From positions 48,358 to 112,357 of the forward strand of contig JBBQXS010000011.1 in NCBI GenBank assembly GCA_038209365.1: a stretch of 64,000 nt of DNA. Reading direction: 5' to 3'. The position numbers and the translations under genes were made by a program. Source of the DNA: DASQHW01 sp038209365 (GTDB lineage Bacteria > Actinomycetota > Acidimicrobiia > IMCC26256 > PALSA-610). Position 1 is the first letter of the stretch. Each line of letters opens with the position of its first letter. Shown in pieces: positions 1 through 9,380 of this stretch. The notes under the pieces were generated by a model, which was not told the DNA's origin, made no database searches, and worked only from the letters and a program-made list of their open reading frames with translations.

Positions 1-2
1 CG

Positions 3-476
3 GCCACCACGCTCGCGTGGGAGCAGGCCCAGGCGAAGGGACTCGGGGACGAGCTCCGTCCCGCGTTCGAACGCATTGCACCGCACATGGCGGTGCTGCG
101 CAACCAGACGACGCAGTTCCGCGATCCCGTCATCTGGATGATCATCTCGCTGCTCACCGGCGGGATCGGTCACTTCATCATCTACATCCTTCTGGACGGC
201 GACCTCATCACCCACGACCACGCGGAAGGCGCGATCGAGAGCGAGTTGTCCACGATCTACACGCGTCTCGGCGCGCCGGTCGCGAGCCCGAATCCCGCTC
301 GATTGAAGGGACCGCACAACTACGTCGGGCGCATCGTCGCCACTCTGCTGACATGCGGCATCTACGGGTTGTGGTGGCAATACGACCTGATGACCGAAGG
401 CAACCGCCACTTCCAGGAGAACTGGGCCTGGGAAGACGGCCTCGCACAGTCGGTCCAGCAGCTGATTGCGACGTGA
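3..476 (+). CDS. DUF4234-like small membrane protein, 5' end outside window
   Basis: The frame is open to the left edge of the window, so the true start is probably upstream; an internal ATG lies at 87. The visible part has two hydrophobic stretches, each following a short polar lead (RDPVIWMIISLLTGGIGHFI and VGRIVATLLTCGIYGLWWQY). This repeated pattern is typical of DUF4234-type membrane proteins. No catalytic motif is visible. It ends 10 bases before the SRPBCC gene and probably shares its transcript. The function is unknown and the family call is tentative. Confidence 0.55.
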   Translation, partial: ATTLAWEQAQAKGLGDELRPAFERIAPHMAVLRNQTTQFRDPVIWMIISLLTGGIGHFIIYILLDGDLITHDHAEGAIESELSTIYTRLGAPVASPNPARLKGPHNYVGRIVATLLTCGIYGLWWQYDLMTEGNRHFQENWAWEDGLAQSVQQLIAT

Positions 477-486
477 GCAGGACCTG

Positions 487-978
487 ATGCAACGGCACGA
501 GTTCTCGGTCGAGCTGGACGCGCCCCGGGAAGAGGTGTGGGAGGTGTTCTGGTACCGCGCACCGGATCGCCCGCAGCCGAAGGACGTGCGCACGCGCATC
601 GAGATCCTGCATCCCGGCGACGCGGCCGGGAACGGCCTCGTCCGCCACTGCTCCTTCCCGGTCCCGAAGTGGTTGCTGTCGCGCGGGGTCGGCCAGTCGT
701 GGGAGTGGCTGACGGAGGTGCGCCCGCACGAGTCGTGGCGGTATGACGCAGTGGGCAAGCCGTTGTGGTCGCGTGCGACGGGCTGGACCCGTCTCACCGA
801 CCTCGGCGACGGCCGCACGCGGGTGACCTTCGTCGAAGAGTACGAGGCGTTCAATCCCGTGATGCGCGTGTTGTTGGAGCGCGCCGTGCACCAGCGGCTC
901 TCGAAGGACAACGACACGATCCTTGCCGCGCTCGAAGGTGGTCTGCGCTGGCACCGCAAGCGCCGGGCACGGTCGTGA
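487..978 (+). CDS. SRPBCC (START/polyketide-cyclase-like) family protein
   Basis: A 163-residue protein that starts with a beta strand (QRHEFSVELDAPREEVWEVF), the usual first strand and helix of the SRPBCC fold, and ends with a long C-terminal helix rich in Arg and Lys. Such proteins bind hydrophobic ligands in a deep cavity; the ligand cannot be deduced here. I prefer the ATG at 487, preceded by GCAGGA, over an in-frame TTG at 466 that would overlap the upstream gene. Its TGA overlaps the GTG of the following acyl-CoA synthetase, so the two are translationally coupled and probably act on a related lipid-like substrate. Confidence 0.75.
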   Translation: MQRHEFSVELDAPREEVWEVFWYRAPDRPQPKDVRTRIEILHPGDAAGNGLVRHCSFPVPKWLLSRGVGQSWEWLTEVRPHESWRYDAVGKPLWSRATGWTRLTDLGDGRTRVTFVEEYEAFNPVMRVLLERAVHQRLSKDNDTILAALEGGLRWHRKRRARS

Positions 979-2561
979 CCCGACACTCGTTCGCCCGGGC
1001 GTGGCGAACCGTCGCCGAATTGGCTCCCGAACGGATCGCGCTCGTGTGCGGCGAGCGCCGCGTGACGTTCGCACAGTTCGACGAGCGCGCGGAGCGCTTC
1101 GGGCGCGTGCTGCGCGACGCAGGTCTCGTGCCCGGCGACAAGGTCGCGATCATGTGTGTGAACACGCCCGAGTTCATGGAGGCATTCTTCGCGGCGCAGA
1201 AAGTCGGCTGTGTCCCCGTCAACGTGAACTACCGGTACGTGGGCGCCGAGCTCGCGTACCTTCTCGACAATTCCGACGCCGCCGCCCTCATCTTCCACGA
1301 TCAGTTCGCGTCCACGGTGCGGGACGCGCTCGCAGCGCTTCCGGCGGAGCGCCGGCCGCGCGTCGTGTGCAACGTCGAACGCGACTACGAGCGCTTGCTC
1401 GCGACTGCTGGCGACGAACCGATCGGGCGCGAGCCGTCTCCGGACGACCTGATCTTCGTCTACACCGGTGGCACCACGGGCTCTCCCAAGGCGGTCATGT
1501 GGCCGAGCGACGACCTGTACGTCTCGCTGTGGCAGATGGCGCGCCCCGGCACCGACCCGCCGGACGTTGCCGCGTCGATGCGCGCCGACAAGCGGGCGGC
1601 CACGCTCCTGCCCGCGTGCCCGCTGATGCACGGCACCGGGCTGTTCATCACACTGTCGACGTTGTCGGGAGGAGGAACGGTCGTGTTGCTCGACACCCTC
1701 CGCCTCGACGCCGAGGCGGTGTGGAGCGCAATCGAACGCGAGCGCGTGCAGGTCTGCACGATCGTCGGTGATGCCTTCGCGCGGCCCATGCTCGCCGCGC
1801 TCGATGCCGAGCCCGAACGCTGGGACCTGTCGAGCCTCCGCGCGATCACGTCCTCGGGCGTGACCTGGAGTCCCGAGACGAAACGGGGGCTGCTCGCACA
1901 TCTTCCGGGCATCACGCTGATCGACTCACTCGGCGCGTCGGAGGGGATCATGACGCGCACCGAGACCCGAGCCGCCGACGACATCGCGCCTGCTCGTTTC
2001 AAAGCGAGCGATCGACTGGTGGTGGTGACCGACGACGGTTTGGTCGCCGAGCCGGGCGACGGCCGCATCGGCATGCTCGGGGTCGGCGGTGCGATCCCGC
2101 TCGGGTACTACAAGGACCCGGAGAAGACGGCGACCACGTTCCGCACCGTTCGCGGACGCCGCTACTCGATTCCCGGCGACTACGCGACCGTGGAGTCCGA
2201 CGGCACGATCCGGCTGCTCGGTCGCGGCTCGGCTTGTATCAACACCGGCGGCGAGAAGGTCTATCCCGAGGAGGTCGAGCTCTCATTGCGCTCGCACCCT
2301 GACGTGTTCGACTGCGTCGTCGTCGGCGTCCCCGACTCGCGCTGGGGAGAGGTGGTCGTCGCGCTCGTGCAGCCGACGGACGACGCGCCGCTCGACGGCG
2401 ACGCGCTGCACGAGCATTGCCGTCACTCGCTCGCGGGCTACAAGGTTCCGAAGCGGTTCGTCGCGCTCGAGTCGCTGCAACGCTCACCGGCCGGCAAGGC
2501 GGACTACAAGCTCTTGCGGGACCTGGCCGCGAAAGCCATCGAGGAGGAGAGGTCGCCATGA
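975..2561 (+). CDS. Acyl-CoA synthetase (AMP-forming ligase, FadD-like)
   Basis: A 528-residue ANL-superfamily enzyme that activates a carboxylic acid to acyl-AMP and then acyl-CoA. The P-loop YTGGTTGSPK lies near residues 162-171, followed by VMW, a variant seen in actinobacterial fatty acid and steroid acid ligases. The hinge region with GGEKVYPEEVE is near residue 425, and the catalytic lysine lies in SPAGKADYK near residue 505. The GTG start at 975 overlaps the upstream stop as GTGA, which decides the start against a longer frame antisense to nothing useful. It overlaps the rhodanese gene by ATGA. A paralogue is at 36061. The acid substrate is not predictable. Confidence 0.88.
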   Translation: MTRHSFARAWRTVAELAPERIALVCGERRVTFAQFDERAERFGRVLRDAGLVPGDKVAIMCVNTPEFMEAFFAAQKVGCVPVNVNYRYVGAELAYLLDNSDAAALIFHDQFASTVRDALAALPAERRPRVVCNVERDYERLLATAGDEPIGREPSPDDLIFVYTGGTTGSPKAVMWPSDDLYVSLWQMARPGTDPPDVAASMRADKRAATLLPACPLMHGTGLFITLSTLSGGGTVVLLDTLRLDAEAVWSAIERERVQVCTIVGDAFARPMLAALDAEPERWDLSSLRAITSSGVTWSPETKRGLLAHLPGITLIDSLGASEGIMTRTETRAADDIAPARFKASDRLVVVTDDGLVAEPGDGRIGMLGVGGAIPLGYYKDPEKTATTFRTVRGRRYSIPGDYATVESDGTIRLLGRGSACINTGGEKVYPEEVELSLRSHPDVFDCVVVGVPDSRWGEVVVALVQPTDDAPLDGDALHEHCRHSLAGYKVPKRFVALESLQRSPAGKADYKLLRDLAAKAIEEERSP

Positions 2562-2908
2562 GCATGTGGAAGGGCCAGCGCATCGAGGCGATCGAGGTCA
2601 CCGACGCACAGGCGGGCAGCGAGCACAACGTGCTGCTCGACGTGCGCGAAGCCGACGAATGGCAGGCGGGACACGCGCCCAGCGCCCGGTGGGTGCCGCT
2701 CGGCGAGCTGGAGAGCGTGCGTTTCCAACTGCCGATGAACCGGACGATCGTGTGCGTGTGCCGGTCGGGCGGCCGATCGGCCAAGGCCGCGGCCGAGCTC
2801 GTGCAGATGGGCTTCAAGGCCGTCAACATGACCGGCGGCATGAAGGCATGGGTGGAGAACGGCCTTCCGGTCGTCCGCGACGACGGCACTCCCGGCGAGG
2901 TGATCTGA
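2558..2908 (+). CDS. Rhodanese-like domain protein
   Basis: A 116-residue single rhodanese domain. The active-site loop CRSGGRS has its cysteine at residue 68, preceded by the LLDVRE and GHAPSARWVP motifs of the family. Single-domain rhodaneses carry sulfur as a persulfide on this cysteine. The ATG overlaps the synthetase stop (ATGA), with a GGAGGAGAGG ribosome-binding site, so it is the last gene of the SRPBCC-ligase-rhodanese unit. Why a sulfurtransferase is coupled to an acyl-CoA ligase is not clear. Confidence 0.88.
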   Translation: MSMWKGQRIEAIEVTDAQAGSEHNVLLDVREADEWQAGHAPSARWVPLGELESVRFQLPMNRTIVCVCRSGGRSAKAAAELVQMGFKAVNMTGGMKAWVENGLPVVRDDGTPGEVI

Positions 2909-2912
2909 GCCG

Positions 2913-4289
2913 CTACTCCGCGGGTGGGATGTTCTGGTTCCGCGAGAAGAGGTTCTTCGGGTCCCATTTCTTCTTGAGCTCGCGGAGCCTCTTGAACCGC
3001 TCGGGCCCGAAGGCCGCTTCGACGCGGCCTTCACCCTCGTCGCCGATGAAGTTCAGGTACGCGCGGCCGGTCGTCCAGGGCTTCATCGTCGCCGCGATCT
3101 CGCGGGTGTACGCGATGTTCTTCTCCGTCTCGGCCGGGTCCTCCCACATCGACAGGAAATGCGTGTTCCACGGCGCGTTGCGCTGTCCGAACGCGGTCGC
3201 GTCCTCGTCGACCCGTGCGATCGCCCCGCCGCCCGGGATGAGCAGCATCTGCGAGAACACCGAGACCGGCTGGGTCGCGACCTCGACCATCGCGTCGATT
3301 GCCTTGTCCGGCAGCTCCTCGAGGAAGTCGGCGGTCCAGTAGTTCAGACGTCCCTTCGGGTTCGCGCCGTCGAGAAGCTGCTGCACCGCGGTGTACGGCA
3401 TCGGCTGGACCATGTCCATGAGGGGCGGACCGAACTCGCGCAGCGGCTTGAACGCGGCTTCGCCGTCCTCGACCGGACCCGCGTAGCAGCAGATGACGCC
3501 GATCATCGGCTGTCCCCACGCCTCTTTCGGTACGAAATCCTCGGGCGGCGCGCAGATGAAGGCGAGTGCCGATCCGACCTCGTCGGGCGCATCGCGCACA
3601 AAGTCGCGGTAGAAGCGCGTGAGGTCGCGGCCCTGGTCGGGTGTGTAAATGAGCATTCCGCCGAGCACGATCGGACCCAGCTCGTGGAGGCGCAGGTGGA
3701 ACTCGGTCACGACACCGAAGTTGCCGCCGCCTCCGCGTATGCCCCAGAACAGATCCGCGTTCTCGTGCGCCGACGCGGTGACGACGCGACCGTCGGCGGT
3801 GACCACTTCGGCCTGCACGAGGTTGTCGCAGACGAAGCCGAATTTGCGCTCCAGCCAACCGCTGCCGCTTCCGAGCGCCAACCCCGAGATGCCCGTCGTC
3901 GTCACGCGACCGCCCGTGCACACAAGGCCGTGTTCCTGCGTGGCGGCGTCGAACTCTCCCCAGTTGAGACCGGCCGCCGCGCGCGCGATCTTCGCCTTCG
4001 GGTCGACCTCGATGCGCTTCATGCCCCGCAGGTCGATGACCACACCCGCGTCGCACATGGAGGCGCCGGTCACGCCATGCCCGCCGCCGTGGACCGCCAG
4101 CGGCAGTGACTGCTCACGTGCCAGGTTGACGGCGGCAACGACATCTTCGGTGCACGAGCAGCGCGCGATGAGCGCGGGGCGCCGGTCGATCATGCCGTTG
4201 AAGATCTTCCGCGCGTCGTCGTATTCGGCGTCGTCGGAATGGATCAAGTCGCCACGGAAGCCGGGGAGCTCGAAGCGGGTGCTGGGCAT
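2913..4289 (-). CDS. FAD-linked oxidoreductase, berberine-bridge-enzyme type
   Basis: A 458-residue flavoprotein of the PCMH/FAD_binding_4 fold with a BBE C-terminus. GGGHGVTG near residue 71 places a histidine where FAD is covalently attached in this family. A cysteine follows in VCTGGRVTTTG, near but not clearly at the site of the second covalent bond of bicovalent members. The C-terminal stretch KKKWDPKNLF is the BBE signature close to the active site. Such enzymes oxidise sugars, alcohols or secondary metabolites. The ATG at 4289 is preceded by AGGAG; the longer frame to 4328 is unlikely. It is convergent with the rhodanese gene (4-base gap) and divergent from glpD. Confidence 0.85.
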   Translation of the reverse strand: MPSTRFELPGFRGDLIHSDDAEYDDARKIFNGMIDRRPALIARCSCTEDVVAAVNLAREQSLPLAVHGGGHGVTGASMCDAGVVIDLRGMKRIEVDPKAKIARAAAGLNWGEFDAATQEHGLVCTGGRVTTTGISGLALGSGSGWLERKFGFVCDNLVQAEVVTADGRVVTASAHENADLFWGIRGGGGNFGVVTEFHLRLHELGPIVLGGMLIYTPDQGRDLTRFYRDFVRDAPDEVGSALAFICAPPEDFVPKEAWGQPMIGVICCYAGPVEDGEAAFKPLREFGPPLMDMVQPMPYTAVQQLLDGANPKGRLNYWTADFLEELPDKAIDAMVEVATQPVSVFSQMLLIPGGGAIARVDEDATAFGQRNAPWNTHFLSMWEDPAETEKNIAYTREIAATMKPWTTGRAYLNFIGDEGEGRVEAAFGPERFKRLRELKKKWDPKNLFSRNQNIPPAE

Positions 4290-4341
4290 GATGGTTCTCC
4301 TGCTCTGACTGCGTGGGCGGGAAGGCAACTAGCCTGGCGCA

Positions 4342-5988
4342 GTGGAGTTCGACCGCGCCACTGCAGTGCGCCGCCTTTCGGAGGAGGCCTTCGACGTGCT
4401 CGTCGTCGGGGGTGGCATCACGGGCACGGGGGTCGCGCTCGACGCGGTGACGCGCGGCTTGCGCACCGCGTTGATCGAAAAGGGCGACTTCGCGTCCGGG
4501 ACGTCCTCGAAATCGTCGAAGCTCGTCCACGGCGGCATCCGATACCTGCAGCAAAAAGAGGTCGGGCTCGTCTACGAAGCATTGGCAGAGCGTCAGACCC
4601 TGCGCAAGACCGCGCCGCATCTCGTGCGCGTGCTGCCTTTCCTCCTGCCGGTGTTCACGAAGGACGGCCTGCTGCCGCGCCGGCTGGCGCGATTGCTCGG
4701 CTCGATGATGTGGATGTACGACCTCACCGGAGGAGTCCGGATCGGCAAGCTGCACAAGCGAATCTCCAAGGAGGACGCGCTGCGCTACATGCCGACGCTG
4801 CCGCCCGACAACATCGCGGCGTCGTACATCTACTACGACGCGCAGGCCGACGATGCCCGCCTCACGCTCGCGGTGGCGCGGTCCGCAGCCGACCATGGCG
4901 CCGCCGTCACGAACTACGCGTCGCTGGTGGGCATCGTGAAGGATGGCGACGGACGTGTCTCCGCTGCCCGCGTGTGCGTCGACGGCGTCGAGCTCGATGT
5001 GCGCACGCAGGTGATCGTGAACGCGACGGGCGTATGGTCGGACGACGTGCGCGCGCTCGACGAGGGAACGCACCCGCGATCGATTCGACCGGCGAAGGGC
5101 ATCCACATCACGGTGCCGTGGTCCTTGGTACGCAACGAGATCGCGGCGGTGATCCCTGTCCCGAAGGATCGACGGTCGGTCTTCGTCGTGCCGTGGGGCG
5201 GGGAGGGCGGCCCGCATCGCTTCACGTACATCGGGACGACCGACACCGACTACGAGGGTCCGCTCGACGACCCGCAGATCACACCGGAGGACGTCGCGTA
5301 CCTCTTGGGCGCGATCAACAGCGCCGTCACCACGAAGATCACCGAGGCCGACATTCTCGGCACCTGGGCCGGTTTGCGGCCGCTCGTCGCGGCGGCGAAG
5401 AGCGAACGCACCGCCGACCTGTCGCGCCGGCACACGGTGCAGGTCGCACCCAGCCGGGTGGTCACGGTCACGGGCGGGAAGCTCACGACGTACCGGCGCA
5501 TGGCCGCCAACGCGGTCGACGCGGTGAACAAATCGCTCGGGCGAAGAGGTCGCAGCGGCACCAAGGACGTGCGCCTGCACGGCGCCGAGGGCTGGGACGC
5601 GCCCGACATCCCGAAGGAGCTCGGCGAGCGCTACGGCGCGGACGCGCGCGAGGTCGTCGCGCTGCAGCACACCAACCCGGAGCTGGCGCGGCCGCTGGTC
5701 GAAGGCCTGCCGTACTCGCGCGCCGAGGTCGTGTACGCGGCGCGCGCCGAGATGGCCCTGACCGTCGACGACGTGCTGTCGCGTCGCACGCGCACCCGCC
5801 TGCTGGGTCGCGACGCGTCGGCGATGGCGGCCGAGGACGTCGCCACGTTGATGGGTGACGAGCTGGGCTGGTCGGACGATGAGCGTGCCTCACAGGTCGC
5901 GGCATACCGCGCGCTCGTCGACAACGAGCGCAAGGCCGGCGGTCTCCCCGAGACGGCGCTCGACGCATTGTCGCAGCCGCCCACCTGA
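4342..5988 (+). CDS. glpD: Aerobic glycerol-3-phosphate dehydrogenase
   Basis: A 548-residue FAD enzyme that oxidises sn-glycerol 3-phosphate to dihydroxyacetone phosphate and passes electrons to membrane quinone. The Rossmann motif VVGGGITGTG is near residue 20, followed by the GlpD signature FASGTSSKSSKLVHGG. A second family motif, TVTGGKLTTYRRMA, lies in the C-terminal third, and a DAO C-terminal domain completes the normal length. The start is a GTG. It is followed in the same direction by an alkyl-DHAP-synthase-like gene and a glycerol-kinase-like gene, forming a glycerol/DHAP module. Confidence 0.93.
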   Translation: MEFDRATAVRRLSEEAFDVLVVGGGITGTGVALDAVTRGLRTALIEKGDFASGTSSKSSKLVHGGIRYLQQKEVGLVYEALAERQTLRKTAPHLVRVLPFLLPVFTKDGLLPRRLARLLGSMMWMYDLTGGVRIGKLHKRISKEDALRYMPTLPPDNIAASYIYYDAQADDARLTLAVARSAADHGAAVTNYASLVGIVKDGDGRVSAARVCVDGVELDVRTQVIVNATGVWSDDVRALDEGTHPRSIRPAKGIHITVPWSLVRNEIAAVIPVPKDRRSVFVVPWGGEGGPHRFTYIGTTDTDYEGPLDDPQITPEDVAYLLGAINSAVTTKITEADILGTWAGLRPLVAAAKSERTADLSRRHTVQVAPSRVVTVTGGKLTTYRRMAANAVDAVNKSLGRRGRSGTKDVRLHGAEGWDAPDIPKELGERYGADAREVVALQHTNPELARPLVEGLPYSRAEVVYAARAEMALTVDDVLSRRTRTRLLGRDASAMAAEDVATLMGDELGWSDDERASQVAAYRALVDNERKAGGLPETALDALSQPPT

Positions 5989-6006
5989 TCCCTATTCTCC
6001 GCTGTC

Positions 6007-7506
6007 GTGGAGACCAATCGCGGGGCGCCGACGCCTCCTATCGCGTTGGCCGAGGGCGAGGTCGGTGACCGCCTGACCGGAAAGCGGATCGAGGTCGATG
6101 CCGCGTTGCGGTCGCGGCTGATCGCCACCGGCGCCGAGCTGATCGACACGCCCGACATCGTCGCCGAGGCGAGTCGCGACTGGTGGCCTCTCGCGATGAT
6201 CTGGGCGCTCGACGGGCAGGTGGCGGCGCGGGCGTCGGTCGTCGTTCGGCCGGCCGACGTCGCACAGGTCCGGGGCGTCCTGCGCGCGTGCAACGACGCC
6301 CGCGTGCCTGTGACCGCGGCCGCCGGTCGCAGCGGTGTCTGCGGCGCGAGCGTTCCGGCGTTCGGGGGGGTGTTGCTGGATCTGACCGAGCTCTGCGACA
6401 TCGTGGACGTGGACGACACGTCGCTGCTCGTGGACGTCCTGCCGGGGACGTTCGGCGACGTGTTCGAGGACGTGCTGCGCGCCGAGCACGGCCTCACCTG
6501 CGGGCACTGGCCGCAGTCGATGGCACTGTCCACGGTCGGGGGATGGCTCGCGTGCCGCGGCGCAGGCCAGTACTCGACGCGCTACGGCAAGATCGAGGAC
6601 ATCGTCGAAGGCCTCGACGTCGTGCTCGCCGACGGCACCCTCGTACACACCGGCGGCGCGCCGCGGGCGGCGGTCGGCCCCGACCTCACCCAGCTGTTGG
6701 TGGGATCCGAGGGCACGCTCGGGATCATCGTCGGCGCCCGCCTGCGCGCCCACCGCGTGCCGGCTGCAGAGATGCGGGGTGCGTACGCCTTCGTCTCGTT
6801 CACCGACGCCCTGGTCGCCATGCGTCGTATCGTGCAACGGGGCGCGACGCCGGCAGTGCTGCGCCTGTACGACCCGATCGAAGGCGATCGGAGCTACCAG
6901 ACTGGCGACGCCAACGTGCTGTTGGTGCTCGACGAAGGTGACGCCCATGTCGTCGAGGCCACTCGGCGCATCGTGGACGAGGAGACCGCGCGGGCAAAGG
7001 CCGAGCCGCTCGACGTTGCGCTCGTCGGTCGGTGGCTCGGCCACCGCAACGACGTCTCCGCGCTCGAGGCACTGATCTCTCGCGGTCTCGTCGTCGACAC
7101 GATGGAGGTCTCGGGGTCGTGGCGCGTGTTGCCGGAGATGTACGGACGGGCCACTGCGGCAATCCGCGGTGTCGAGCACACGATCGTCGCGTCCGCGCAC
7201 CAGAGCCACTCGTATCTCGACGGCGGCTGTCTCTACTTCACGTTCGCGGGGAGACCACCCGAAGACGCGCGCGAGGAGTACTACCGCGCGGTGTGGGACG
7301 CCGGTCAGCGCGCCGTGCTCGAAGCCGGCGGGGCGCTGTCCCACCACCACGGGGTCGGTCTCAACCGTGCACGCTTCGTCCCCGAGGCGCTCGGTGCAGG
7401 CTTCGGCGTGTTGCAGGCGGTCAAGGACGCGCTCGATCCGAACGGCGTGCTCAATCCCGGCAAGCTCGGTTTGCGCAGCCCGTTCGGTGACCGGCCGTGG
7501 CCGTGA
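6007..7506 (+). CDS. FAD-binding oxidase, alkyl-DHAP synthase-like
   Basis: A 499-residue flavoprotein of the FAD_binding_4 / FAD-oxidase C family. Several features resemble alkyldihydroxyacetonephosphate synthase (AGPS), which swaps the acyl chain of acyl-DHAP for a fatty alcohol to form ether lipids. They are GGWLACRGAGQYSTRYGKIED, the PGTFGD-STVGG FAD-binding region, and a C-terminal HHHGVG triplet at about residues 448-450, matching the AGPS histidine motif. FAD-binding homologues that oxidise hydroxy acids remain possible. The GTG start lies 18 bases after glpD, and the 3' end overlaps the kinase gene, so the three are co-transcribed. Confidence 0.75.
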   Translation: METNRGAPTPPIALAEGEVGDRLTGKRIEVDAALRSRLIATGAELIDTPDIVAEASRDWWPLAMIWALDGQVAARASVVVRPADVAQVRGVLRACNDARVPVTAAAGRSGVCGASVPAFGGVLLDLTELCDIVDVDDTSLLVDVLPGTFGDVFEDVLRAEHGLTCGHWPQSMALSTVGGWLACRGAGQYSTRYGKIEDIVEGLDVVLADGTLVHTGGAPRAAVGPDLTQLLVGSEGTLGIIVGARLRAHRVPAAEMRGAYAFVSFTDALVAMRRIVQRGATPAVLRLYDPIEGDRSYQTGDANVLLVLDEGDAHVVEATRRIVDEETARAKAEPLDVALVGRWLGHRNDVSALEALISRGLVVDTMEVSGSWRVLPEMYGRATAAIRGVEHTIVASAHQSHSYLDGGCLYFTFAGRPPEDAREEYYRAVWDAGQRAVLEAGGALSHHHGVGLNRARFVPEALGAGFGVLQAVKDALDPNGVLNPGKLGLRSPFGDRPWP

Positions 7507-8978
7507 GCGAACGGGGCGGAGAGCGGACGAACCGGGTCCTCGTCGTCGACGTCGGGACGAGCAGTGTGCGCGCGTGCGTGTTCGACCGCTCCGGTGCGGA
7601 GCTCGGCGCATCCACGCGGGAGCTGCTGCCGGACTCTCCCGCCGACGGGCTGGTGGAGTTCGACGCCCGCGTCATGGCCGGCACCTGTCTCGATCTCGCC
7701 CGACGCGCGCTCGCCGATGCGGGCCCGGTCGACGCGGTCGGGATCTCGAACCAGCGCGGCTCCACGATCGTCTGGGACCGCGCCACCGGCGAGCCCGTCG
7801 GGCCGGGGATCGGCTGGCAGGACCTGCGGACGGTCGGCGAATGCCTCGCACTACGCGCGCAAGGGTTGCACGTCGGTCCCAACGAGTCGGCGACCAAGTT
7901 GCAATGGCTCCTGGGTCAACTTCCGGACCGGGCACGCGCGCGCGACCTCTGCTTCGGCACCGTCGACACGTGGGTTGCGTGGACGTTGTCCGAAGGAGCC
8001 GTGCACGTCACCGACGCGACCAACGCGGCGATCACCGGCATGCAGGTGATCGACGATCCGTCGTCGTGGGACGCGCGGACGCTGGCCTTGCTCGACATCC
8101 CGGCCGAGATGCTGCCTCCGATCGTCGACTCGTCCGGTGTCATCGGCGAAGCGCGCGCCCTGCCCGGCGCGCCGCCGATCGCGGCGTTGCTCGGCGACCA
8201 GCAGGCGTCGCTGGTCGGACAGGGTTGCGTACGGCCCGGCGATGCGAAGATCACCTTCGGCACCGGCGGCATGCTCGACCTCGTGCTGGGGCCGGACGCG
8301 CCCGGCGCCGGCCGGCGCGGCAAGGCGGGCACCTTCCCGATCGTGGCGTGGCGTCACCGGGGCCGGATCACATGGGGCGTCGAGGCGGTCATGCTCGCGG
8401 CGGGCACCAACGTGCAGTGGCTGCGCGACGACCTCGGCGTGATCGCGTCGTCCGGCGAATCACACGACGTCGCCGCGCAGTGCGACGACACGAACGGCGT
8501 CGTGTACGTGCCCGCCCTGCTCGGCATCGGGACGCCCTTGTGGGACTACGGCGCGCGGGGCGCGTTGTTCGGGCTCACGCGCGGCTCGGGTCGCGCCGAG
8601 ATCGTGCGCGCAGTGCTCGAAGGCGTCGCGCACCGCGGCGCCGACCTCGTCGACGCCGCCGAGTCCGACAGCGGCATCGCCATTCCGACGGTGCGCGTCG
8701 ACGGTGGGATGACCGACAACCCCACGTTCGTGCAGGCCCTCGCCGACGCCACGCAACGGCCGGTCGAGATCTCTCCTGTACGCGAGGCCACTGCGCGCGG
8801 CGCCGCCCTCATGGCCGGCCTCGCGCTGGGGCATCACCGCGACGTCGACGATCTCGCGTCGACGTGGTCGCCGCGAACGAGGGTGGAACCGGCACGCGTG
8901 CTGGACCGCGATCGCTGGCGCGACGCGCTGCGCCGCGCGCGGGGCTGGATCCCCGAGCTCTCAGGAATCGATCTCTGA
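7503..8978 (+). CDS. FGGY-family carbohydrate kinase, glycerol-kinase-like
   Basis: A 491-residue kinase of the actin-like ATPase fold. The phosphate-1 motif VVDVGTSSVRA is at the N-terminus, GISNQRGSTIVWDRATG matches the GlpK core, TFGTGGMLD is the phosphate-2 region, and VDGGMTDNPTFVQ is the C-terminal adenosine motif. Closest by eye to glycerol kinase, although another polyol is possible. GTG at 7503 gives a GTGA overlap with the upstream stop; GTG at 7497 is an alternative. Its 3' end overlaps the convergent gene at 8961 by 18 bases. With glpD and the AGPS-like gene it would make and use glycerol 3-phosphate or DHAP. Confidence 0.82.
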   Translation: MSERGGERTNRVLVVDVGTSSVRACVFDRSGAELGASTRELLPDSPADGLVEFDARVMAGTCLDLARRALADAGPVDAVGISNQRGSTIVWDRATGEPVGPGIGWQDLRTVGECLALRAQGLHVGPNESATKLQWLLGQLPDRARARDLCFGTVDTWVAWTLSEGAVHVTDATNAAITGMQVIDDPSSWDARTLALLDIPAEMLPPIVDSSGVIGEARALPGAPPIAALLGDQQASLVGQGCVRPGDAKITFGTGGMLDLVLGPDAPGAGRRGKAGTFPIVAWRHRGRITWGVEAVMLAAGTNVQWLRDDLGVIASSGESHDVAAQCDDTNGVVYVPALLGIGTPLWDYGARGALFGLTRGSGRAEIVRAVLEGVAHRGADLVDAAESDSGIAIPTVRVDGGMTDNPTFVQALADATQRPVEISPVREATARGAALMAGLALGHHRDVDDLASTWSPRTRVEPARVLDRDRWRDALRRARGWIPELSGIDL

Positions 8979-9371
8979 CGCCGCTGTCGGGGCGCGGTCA
9001 TCGGCCAGCGCGCGTGCGGCGAGCGTACCGACGACAGCCGCGCCTCCTCCCATGAGCGCGATCAGCCGGGAGCGCGCCGGAAGCCCGCGGGCGGCGATCG
9101 CGACGACGCCGTCGACCGCGTCGGCCACCGCACCCACGCCGACCCACTCCGCGTCCATCGTGTGCTCCTTGACGGTGGTGATCGCGCCCACACCGAGCAC
9201 CAGGTCACGGATGCCGACGAGGCGCACGAGCGCCTTCGTCACGGGCTGGCTCCCCTGCTTGCCGAACAGCACGCGCCCGACCAGACCCGGCACCGCGAGC
9301 ATGACCAGGCCGTTGAGCGCGCGCCCGCGCGCGAGCAGCAACGCGTTCTGACGATGATCGAGATCCATCAC
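8961..9371 (-). CDS. Small membrane protein, DUF4267-like
   Basis: A 136-residue protein with three or four hydrophobic helices. The segment LVRLVGIRDLVLGVGA resembles the conserved G(I/V)RDL motif of DUF4267-type membrane proteins. The start is one of two adjacent ATGs. It overlaps the kinase gene tail to tail by 18 bases and lies 9 bases before the gene to its left, on the same strand as the unknown cluster 9381-11445. The function is unknown. Confidence 0.65.
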   Translation of the reverse strand: MMDLDHRQNALLLARGRALNGLVMLAVPGLVGRVLFGKQGSQPVTKALVRLVGIRDLVLGVGAITTVKEHTMDAEWVGVGAVADAVDGVVAIAARGLPARSRLIALMGGGAAVVGTLAARALADDRAPTAASEIDS

Positions 9372-9380
9372 TGCCTCACC

